Shown one piece after another: positions 55,758 through 64,000 of a stretch of DNA of 64,000 nt. The notes under the pieces are model-generated. The model was not told the origin of the DNA and made no database searches. It was given only the letters and a program-made list of their open reading frames with translations. Source of the stretch: Cristatella mucedo (lineage: Eukaryota > Bryozoa > Phylactolaemata > Cristatellidae). Numbering within the stretch: the stretch's first letter is position 1; the number at the start of each line of letters is the position of its first letter. The translations under genes and the position numbers were made by a program. The DNA lies in contig WPIO01000050.1 of assembly GCA_009760855.2 (NCBI GenBank), positions 1,914,501-1,978,500 of the forward strand. Reading direction: 5' to 3'.

Positions 55758-57124
55758 GGTGGGCTAAGAGAAACACGGCCTCCTACACTCATCCCGGTGC
55801 CCGTCAGCCGCGCCGTTGCGAGCCCGGTGCTGGCCACTAGCAGCTAATTGATCCTCCCTCGTTGTCAGTTGAGGGATGCTGCTAATTATCTCGAGTAGAG
55901 TTTCAATCCAAACGGGGGTCAATTAATTATTGCACCACCGATTGAGCAGGAATGGCAACAGATGCGCTTTTGTGCTCTGCTGGTGACTCCCACACTGCCG
56001 TCTGAGATTGTTTGCTCTCCGGCCTCTCGGATAACGACGGCCTACCATCTGCCTGACGGCTCGCTCAATAGTCGCATCCAGTTACTTGGTCCTCGTGGCT
56101 TCTACATAACAATGTGCCAAGTTGGTATTCCCGCCAGCCTACACGAGGGCGCAAGCTGTCGCGCTGTCAACTTCGCAGCAACTCACAGCATCTTGACCAG
56201 CTGTGGCGTACCGCTCTTTTTCGGACAGCAGCAGCTCGCCGCCGCTACGAAACTGGACGGTAGAGTGGGGTGAGGCATTTGCAGCAGTACTCTGGCCGAA
56301 GATGTCAATTCCAGCTAATGGACTGGCATGGGCCGCTTTAAGTGAGGCGCATAGCAAAGCACGACAAAGCACTCTCCGGTTCGGGTTACAGTCGGAGGCA
56401 TATGCCACTTGTGGAAACTACTGATTGCCGGGCAACACTCGTCGGTCCGATCGAAAGAATCATGTACAGCTTGGTGAAGGCAATAAGCTTGATCACCCCC
56501 ATTACAGTTCGACCGTGCTTTTCATTACCGCGATCGGCGAGCCCCTATTAATCGGACGATATCACAACCTGCACATAGTCTAACGCCAGTTCAGCTGCTC
56601 CTGTTCTTATTTCTAGCCTTGCTATTCGGCTGCTCTTGTACCCGCACTTGTTTCTCGTTTGCCACGCGCCTGCTTCTGCGCTTGCCTGCGCCCACTGCTC
56701 GCGCGACTGCCACACAGTTCACCCGGTTTCACCTACATACTGCAGAGTTAATCGCTTTAAAGCAAACCGTCTAGTCCTGACGTTTAAAACCCAAGCGCCT
56801 GACCAAGACAGAAGCAAATTTTGATTTTGAGCTATAGCTACAGCACTCTTTGGGTGGGGTACCTTCACTAGGCTAATCTATAGACAGTAGGTGCATAGGC
56901 ATTTTACTCAAGTACATGAATCACTTGTCATCTTAGTTAAAACACTCTTGCCAATATAATATATTAGTTTCATAATCTTCATTGATATCTTCATCAATAT
57001 TTTTTAGATGCTTGTTATTCTGGATCTCGCCTGCAAAGTATGTCGTTAATTGAGATTCCTTTTCTAGAATTGTGGCTACTTGTTGTACTAATTATATAAA
57101 TATAATAAATAAATTAATTATTCA
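55758..57124. other. Intergenic, GC-richer patch, nothing recognised
   Basis: 55780-56800 is GC-richer than its flanks and has overlapping open frames on both strands (for example 55962-56273 +, 56139-56408 -). No motif, splice-bounded exon or repeat family was recognised. 56830-57120 is AT-rich. Confidence 0.4.
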
Positions 57125-57263
57125 TAATTCATTTTTATATTGCCCTGAGAGAACCTAATCTCTATTCATGCTCTTTACATCTGCCACAGGGCTCGATCCC
57201 ATGACCTCGGCGAGACCTTGATCGGGGCGAGCACATTGACCAGTGTGCCAAACCAGCTCAGCT
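57125..57263 (-). mobile_element. SINE-B, minus strand
   Basis: On its own strand: GAGCTGGTTTGGCACACTGG, TCAATGTGCTCGCCCCGATC, AAGGTC, GGTCATGGGATCGAGCCC (B box), GAATAGAGATTAGGTTCTCT, CAGGGCAATATAAAAATGAA. Confidence 0.88.
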
Positions 57264-57890
57264 TACCATTTTCTGGATTCTCCTTTTCTTAGCTAGAAAA
57301 CTGTAGATCTTAGTGCCAGAACTTCTGAAAGTTGAACCTACTTCTATGATAATTTTTTAGCACTGAATACATCTTTTCTTATGCTGCTAACTGCTTTATT
57401 TCATTCTATTTTTTCAACTATGTGGCAACTTCTAAGCCGCATACTTTCTTGACCGTCTTCTTTTCTCAGCTGTACTTCACACTCGTCCTTTGCTGCGTGT
57501 GATGAAGTCCGTTATGCACACTCGTCAAAATTGGCTTGGACTTGACTGCTGCGCCATAAAAACACTTCCTCCCCCCCCCCGAAGCATAGCACCCTTTCAA
57601 TTTATTCTGACTTTGTAAAGTAACTGATGCAGACACTTTTACCTCCTCCGATTCCAAACTTATTGCATAAGCCAACATAAGCCTCCTTAATCTCACTCGT
57701 CTCATGGGGTGGCGAGATTTTACTACTTTTTTAACATCGATCATTGGCATGGAGTGCCCCTTGCTAGTTACGAATCTAGAAATAATATAATGGAGCTACC
57801 GGACAGTCCTAGACGCCTGGCAGCAAGCAAGGCTGGTTTGAATTACCTCGACGCTTTTCAGCTAACACAGCGAGAAATAAATTTTCGCGT
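57264..57890. other. Intergenic, nothing recognised
   Basis: No gene or classified repeat. A short C-run lies at 57572-57581. Confidence 0.5.
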
Positions 57891-57895
57891 GCAAT

Positions 57896-58066
57896 GTGTG
57901 AGCATTACATGTGCGTGTGTGCACTTGTGCGCATGTATAAGCTTGCGTGTCCATGTGAGATTGCAAGTGAGTATGAGTGTGAGCGTGAGTGTGTGTGAGT
58001 GTGAGTGTGAGTGTGAGTGTGTGTGTGTATGTATGATTGTGTGCACATGTGTGTATGTGCGTGCGC
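57896..58066. repeat. Degenerate (GT/GAGT)n microsatellite
   Basis: TGTGCGTGTG, GTGAGTGTGAGTG, TGTGTATGTATG units, about 170 bp. Confidence 0.9.
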
Positions 58067-58832
58067 ATGCTTGAAGCTGCTATATCTTCATGATTCTGTT
58101 TAGTACACGACCATGTTGCTGCAGCTGCAGCAGCCACTGCTGCTCCTGCTGTTTGCAGCTCGCAGTATGCTTAAGGCCGGATGCAGTGCATGGAGTCTGA
58201 CGTCATTGCATGATCATCATTGAGTGCCTTAGCATGGAGCTCTGGGATGAGCCTGGTGGATTCTAAATTGCTGTGCAACTACTGACTTCTCAGATCAGTA
58301 TATTTCCCGGAGCCCTGGGGGCCTTTCAGCAGCAGCAGCAGCAGAAGTCGCAGACACGGCTCTCATCCCACGACTATTGTCAAGGAAGGAAGCGTGAATG
58401 TGTGTTGCAATGCTGAAGTTGGTAGTTGCGTGGTAGTTGCCTGCTCCTTTAGAGAAAGGGATCATCCATCTGCAGCTGCGGCCCTACAATGCGCATACTG
58501 GATACAATGCGCATGGAGCAGTAGGGCATACTTGTGAACATTCGCGAGTAACTCCAAATTTACTCAGGCACACAGATCTGAGTATTTCCTGACCAAACTG
58601 GTGAGCCCGCCCTGCTTCAGGACCCGCTTGCGGCTTCTTCGTGCAACATCTGAATCCGAGGAGTTAAAATTCGCATAGCCTCAATGAGAGCATTGTGCCC
58701 TTGCATCGTAAGGTATAATCTCACTGATGATCACAAGGCCATAATGACATCACAAAACTGTGAGTACTCCACATTCGCCGTCATACGTAGCAAAGGAAAA
58801 GGAAAAGTAAAAGGACTAATTAAAATTGGCTT
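58067..58832. other. Intergenic, nothing recognised
   Basis: Includes a (CAG)n of about 18 bp at 58329-58346 and CTGCAGCTGCAGCAGCC at 58118-58134. No gene recognised. Confidence 0.5.
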
Positions 58833-59153
58833 TAATGATTTTATGATCAAACCTAATTTAATGTGTGCGTTTATATCGGGTTAAACTGGCTGTTATTGCA
58901 TGGGTCAGCGCCGGCTTGCGAGTCGGCATTGACTTCCGTTTACTGAGTGAACTCAAGCACGGTGTGGTCATACTTAACAAATAAAACATGAAAGAAATAT
59001 TTTAAATATATGCTAATAACTTTTTAATCAAACCTAATGTAATGTGCATTTATATTGGATTAAAGCAGGCTATTTTCTCTTGGCTCAGCGCCAGGTTGCA
59101 AATCGACATTGACTTCCGTTAATTGAGTGAACTCAAGCACGTTGTGGACATTC
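58833..59153. repeat. Tandem duplication, period about 181 bp
   Basis: 58833-58974 and 59014-59153 are direct copies sharing ATCAAACCTAAT, GGTTAAAC/GGATTAAAG, GGGTCAGCGCC/GGCTCAGCGCC, GACATTGACTTCCGTTAATT-like and GAGTGAACTCAAGCACG. Diverged by roughly 15-20%. Confidence 0.92.
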
Positions 59154-60655
<1,502 letters not shown>

Positions 60656-60689
60656 CAAGGCTCGGGCTAGCGCCGGCAAAAGGTCCGGC

Positions 60690-60885
60690 TAACGTCTTAC
60701 CCAGCCTGACCTGAAATGTTTGAACCGATTGCCTACGACAAGTCTGCAGTGCGTTGGCAGTCGGCTAGGGTTTTGTCCCTCGCTTTGTATTGAGTTAGTG
60801 CAGCATGAATGAAAGCATGAGTCCAGCATATCTGCAGTGCAGTAACACGGGTTGCGTTCTCTTTGAGCTTTACGTAGATGTCACA
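60690..60885 (+). repeat. Unclassified repeat C, copy 1
   Basis: Shares CGTCTTACCCAGCCTGAC, AGTCTGCAGTGCGTTGGCAG, GGGTTTTGTCCCTCGCTTTG and ATTGAGTTAGTGCAGCATGAATG with 61755-62075. Ends in GCGTTCTCTTTGAGCTTTACG, loosely like a LINE-A tail. Strand given as that of the tail. Confidence 0.85.
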
Positions 60886-61262
60886 CTAATAATAATAATA
60901 ATATAATTGATAAAGCGCCCTCAGAGAACTCAATCTATATCTAGGTGCTTTAAATTTGTTGACAAGGAAACACGATCGAATGGTGAGCAGTATTATGCTT
61001 GATAAGCAACACGAATAACAGGGTTAGGTGTGACATGCACAGGGTCAGCATGGAAGGCGGTTAGTGGCCGCATGCACAGTGTCAGCACCCATAAGCACAT
61101 AAAGGACGAATCACGGGACCCAATAAATGCTGTCATAAATAGGTGCGTTTTCAAGATCTTTGAAAATTTGGTCAAGTCAAGAGATGTCGTTACGCAAGTC
61201 GGAAGTGAGTTCCAGACTTAGGGATTATACGAACTTAAGGCACGGTCTCCAAAGTATATGAG
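60886..61262 (-). mobile_element. LINE-A 3' end, minus strand
   Basis: (TAA)n, TTGATAAAGCGCCCTCAGAG, hairpin, then GTGACATGCACAGGGTCAGC, ACCCATAAGCACATAAAGGAC, the AATTTGGTCAAGTCAAGAGA and CACGGTCTCCAAAG coding blocks. Confidence 0.92.
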
Positions 61263-61316
61263 TTTTAGGGTTTCGCATCCATTAATCATTCTAGATTATG
61301 CAATTTTGAAGAGAGA

Positions 61317-61710
61317 CACAGACACGGACACGGACACAGACACAATAATAATAATAATGCATTTGATAAAGTGCCCTCAGAGAACTCAATCTCTCTTTAG
61401 GCGCTTTACATTTGCTGCAAAGGGAAATGTAATTGAACGATGAGTAATATCATGCTTGATAAACAAACAAAATGAATAACATGGTTAGTGGTGACACAGA
61501 CACTGACACAGACATAGAAGCAGACACAGACACAGACACAGATACAGACACAAACACAGATACAGATACAGACACAGACACAGACACAAACACAGACACA
61601 GACACACAGACACACAGACACACAGACACACAGACACAGACACTGACACAGACACTGACACAGACACAGACACAGACACGGACACAGACACGGACACAGA
61701 CATAGACACA
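61317..61710. repeat. (GACACA)n microsatellite split by a LINE-A tail
   Basis: GACACA/GACACG/GACACT hexanucleotides at 61313-61343 and 61491-61710, interrupted by the LINE-A tail unit at 61345-61490. Confidence 0.95.
61345..61490 (-). mobile_element. LINE-A tail unit inserted in (GACACA)n
   Basis: (AAT)n, TTTGATAAAGTGCCCTCAG, loop, GGCGCTTTACATTTGCTGC, then 3' UTR to AACATGGTTAGTGGTGACA, with hexanucleotide repeat on both sides. Confidence 0.93.
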
Positions 61711-61754
61711 GGGACAGAGTGAGGCTGGTGAGCTGAGCGGAAGTGTAGGCGAGA

Positions 61755-62075
61755 CGTCGGCAGACGCCTTACTCAGCCTGAGCTGCAAGCAAACGGGTGT
61801 GCGATGCCCAGTTTCAGACTCACAATCCTCGGCGCTCACGCTTACGCCGTAAGGCTTCCTGGGAAGACAGATGACAGCGAGTCCTAAATTCAGTGAGTCA
61901 AACAATTTGCCAACGATTAGTCTGCAGTGTTTTGGCAGTGGACAAGGGTTTTGTGCCTCGCTTTGAATTGAGTTAGAGCAGCATGAATGAATGCATCGGC
62001 CGAGTATGTCTGCGGTGCATAAAAAGAGGCCGCGTTCTCTGTGGGCGCTACATAAATATCGAACTGATATTTTCC
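61755..62075 (+). repeat. Unclassified repeat C, copy 2 (longer)
   Basis: Direct repeat of 60690-60885 with about 115 extra bp (61785-61900). Ends AGAGGCCGCGTTCTCTGTGG then GCGCTACATAAATAT, close to the LINE-A/SINE-B tail motif, followed by an ATTATTAT-like end. Confidence 0.85.
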
Positions 62076-62400
62076 TCATCATTATTATCATAATTGCATA
62101 CGATGGAGCCTTCAAGCCTCTCCTATTGGACACCAAACGTTAGGACGTGAGATAAAGGCTGAAGACGGCACCTTCACTATTCCCGTCTCCTTCAGATAAT
62201 CTGGTGGCCCCATCGTAAAAAAAGGAAAATATTCCTATGGCCACATGCAAAGAGAGGTTAAAGCGGTGCTTAAGTGTTTGCTGTAGATGTTGTAGCCGTT
62301 TAGCAGCCTTTGTAGAGCTCCCAGATCCGGTCTTCAGCGGCATGCCCTCAGCAACGCTTGCACTGAGCGGGCAGCCCGAAGATTGACGGTTCACGTAGAC
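62076..62400. other. Intergenic, nothing recognised
   Basis: An 84-codon minus-strand frame (62140-62394) has no recognised motif. Confidence 0.4.
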
Positions 62401-62592
62401 CAGCGGTTCTCAACCTGTGGTTCGCGACCCTTTTGATTGGTCGAACGACTATTTCACAGGGGTCACCTAAGACCATCGGAAAAATGCATTTTTACATTCT
62501 GTACTCAATAGTTTTATGATTGGGGTCACCATAACATTATTAGGAACTGTATTAAAAGGTGGCGGCATTAGGAAGGTCACTGAAAGTCACTG
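62401..62592 (+). mobile_element. SPIN-like hAT non-autonomous DNA transposon
   Basis: 192-bp element starting CAGCGGTTCTCAACCTGTGG, then TCGCGACCC, GGTCGAACGACTATTTCACA, GGGGTCACCTAAGACCATCG, and near the end GGGGTCACCATAACATTATT, AGGAACTGTATTAAAAGG, GGCATTAGGAAGG. As I remember them, these blocks follow the SPIN/OposCharlie3-type hAT consensus in the same order. The right terminus, reverse-complemented, is a diverged version of the left (CAGTG...TTTCA...ACCTTCC). Flanking 8-mers ACGTAGAC (62393-62400) and GCGTCGAC (62593-62600) agree at 6 of 8, consistent with the 8-bp target duplication of hAT elements. No transposase. Confidence 0.85.
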
Positions 62593-62600
62593 GCGTCGAC

Positions 62601-63214
62601 TGACATGCGGTAAAAATCTTGCAGTCTGCAAAAGATGAGACCAGACCTCAATATCCAAAATTTGCGATACCAACTGCAAGGACGGCGCGACGGTCTCGCA
62701 TCGCTGCTCGCGATGAGCAGAAGTAAACGTCCGCTCTGCAGACGAAATGTCTGACGAAATGGGCTGCTGCGAGTTAGCCGTTCCATCGAGCAGCCACGGC
62801 AAGCTACCAGTAATTGATCTCCGAAGAGGGTGTCTGACTTCTTTGGCTCTACCGACGCTTAATCTGTTTCCACTTGCCACCGTTCAGCAGTTAAACACTG
62901 ACGGGCTGCTTAAGACTGGACGTACTCCGTGGCGAAAATCCGGGGCAGTTCAGCCAGATTCTTAGGCAACCTTCAGAGTTTGTCAATAGTTATTCAGAAA
63001 CCAATTGTGAGCTTAATAAACTTCAAGTGCGTTGTTTGCCTATCGTACTGCTGCACATGTGATCAAAAGAGATGTGGGCGTAAATCGTGTAGCGGTGCGG
63101 CATACGAAGTGCACATCTCGCCTTACCGAGGCCAGCGACCATTGATGCCCACGATGACTAGGACGTGTTGAACAATGCATGCCAGTGTAGTAAAATCCGC
63201 CATCGCTGTCATAA
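62601..63214. other. Intergenic, nothing recognised
   Basis: Open frames on both strands at 62577-62965 carry no recognised motif. No transposase remnant of hAT type seen. Confidence 0.45.
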
Positions 63215-63340
63215 ATAGTGAATAAATACTCAATGGCACGGCACCCTGAAAAAGCCTTATCTCTATCCAGGCACCTTACGTAAGCCGCAGGGCTTCAGCC
63301 CGCGGCCGCCGTCGTTCAGGCGAGCACCTAACTGCTGAGA
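63215..63340 (-). mobile_element. SINE-B, minus strand, decayed
   Basis: On + it reads CGGCACCCTGAAAAAGCC, TTATCTCTATCCAGGCACC, TTACGTAAGCCGCAGGGCT, TCAGCCCGCGGCC, GGCGAGCACCTAACTGCTGAG, matching the reverse complement of the SINE-B order (tail, B box, A box). Confidence 0.65.
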
Positions 63341-64000
63341 AAAACCATGCATAGATAGAAATATATCTGCGATCAAAAAGTATTCAAAATCGAAGCGCTG
63401 CAATAGCTCTGAGCCTGCTCGGTGCGGGTGCGATAACTGCAATTTGCTGCCGAGTTACCCTGACAAGCAGCCTTCTACCGCCTGAAGTGCTTCCACGACT
63501 CGGTTTAGTAACCCGCCGAAAATGAAAACTCCTCCGCTCCGGACCAATGAAATGTTGAGTGCATTATGTCTGACCTCGATAATACCGACAGTTTTCCATC
63601 CAGCGAGCTCTAATTTACTTATGCGTCACCAAAAGGCGACCCCACTAAGCTAGGCTCGCGAAGTCAACCAATCGAGCAGGAAATGGAACTACTTTATTTT
63701 TACCCATCCGCACTGTCGGCGAGCCGTCGTCCCGTTAAGGCTCTGTCGTTAAAGAGGTTCGCTTGGCGAGTTACCCTGCATCAGTCAAAACTTGGCTTCG
63801 CTAGACGGTAGTGAGTGCCGCGATGCGTCCCTTGCGGGGTAGCGCGAAAGATTAAGCGGCAGTGGAATTAGGTGTCGCAGCGGAAGCATCGCGCCCGATC
63901 CGCCAGTGCCGCCAATTTTGATTCGTCCGACCCGCACGCTTGCCCGGCATCCCTCCCTCCCTCCCCCCACCCGCCCGCCGGTCTCCAGATCTCCGCTCTA
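63341..64000. other. GC-rising right edge, candidate promoter region
   Basis: No gene recognised. The last ~200 bp are GC/CpG-rich with CCCTCCCTCCCTCCCCCCACCCG at 63949-63971, similar in character to the block at 35.0-36.5 kb. Confidence 0.35.

Noticed and set aside
62577-62965. Overlapping frames right of the SPIN-like element as a hAT transposase remnant
   Set aside because: No hAT motifs (no C-terminal dimerisation-like block, no DDE context); the element is non-autonomous and ends at about 62592.

Overview
This window looks like a piece of a metazoan nuclear genome, most likely an invertebrate (a mollusc or flatworm would fit; the phylum cannot be fixed from the sequence). It has spliced genes with GT-AG introns, non-LTR retrotransposons, tRNA-derived SINEs and many long microsatellites. 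There is no bacterial organisation (no operons, no ribosome binding sites). Nearly all ORF-like stretches outside the exons listed here are retrotransposon remnants or microsatellite translations.

Two host genes are supported, both on the + strand. (1) At 1-8250 are the DH-PH exons of a Rho guanine-nucleotide exchange factor of the ARHGEF4/ARHGEF9(collybistin)/SPATA13 type; its 5' part lies outside the window. Exons at 154-687, 1403-1759, 3414-3518, 4861-5154, 5990-~6344 and ~7933-8250 join in frame through most of the DH domain. The PH-domain splicing is not fully resolved. (2) At 38631-46501 is a complete, four-exon folate-receptor-family gene (about 264 aa) with 16 cysteines, a C-terminal hydrophobic tail of GPI-anchor type and a poly(A) signal at 46605. 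The two products have no evident functional link.

The rest (about 8.3-38 kb and 46.6-64 kb) is dominated by repeats. LINE-A is an L2-like family with an AP-endonuclease/RT ORF, a 3' hairpin and a TTA-repeat tail. One copy (48392-52008, minus) is nearly complete with a single frameshift. A second full-length copy (27779-33145) has its 5' half inverted, the twin-priming structure. LINE-B is a second CR1/L2-group family. The families are reciprocally nested: LINE-B sits inside LINE-A at 28628-30090, and LINE-A sits inside LINE-B at 48392-52008. SINE-A (7 copies, all on +) and SINE-B (4 copies) are tRNA-derived; SINE-B carries a LINE-A-like 3' end, and one SINE-B is inserted inside a SINE-A. A 192-bp element at 62401-62592 closely resembles the SPIN group of hAT DNA transposons, which is known for horizontal transfer between animals.

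Other structures are a 13-bp minisatellite (20809-21166), a near-perfect 69-bp inverted repeat (35832-36004), three tandem duplications (74, 45 and about 181 bp), an unclassified repeat duplicated at 60.7 and 61.9 kb, and GC/CpG-rich islands at 35.0-36.5 kb and at the right edge that could be promoter regions. No rRNA, functional tRNA gene or CRISPR array is visible. Family assignments rest on motif recognition from memory, not on database searches.
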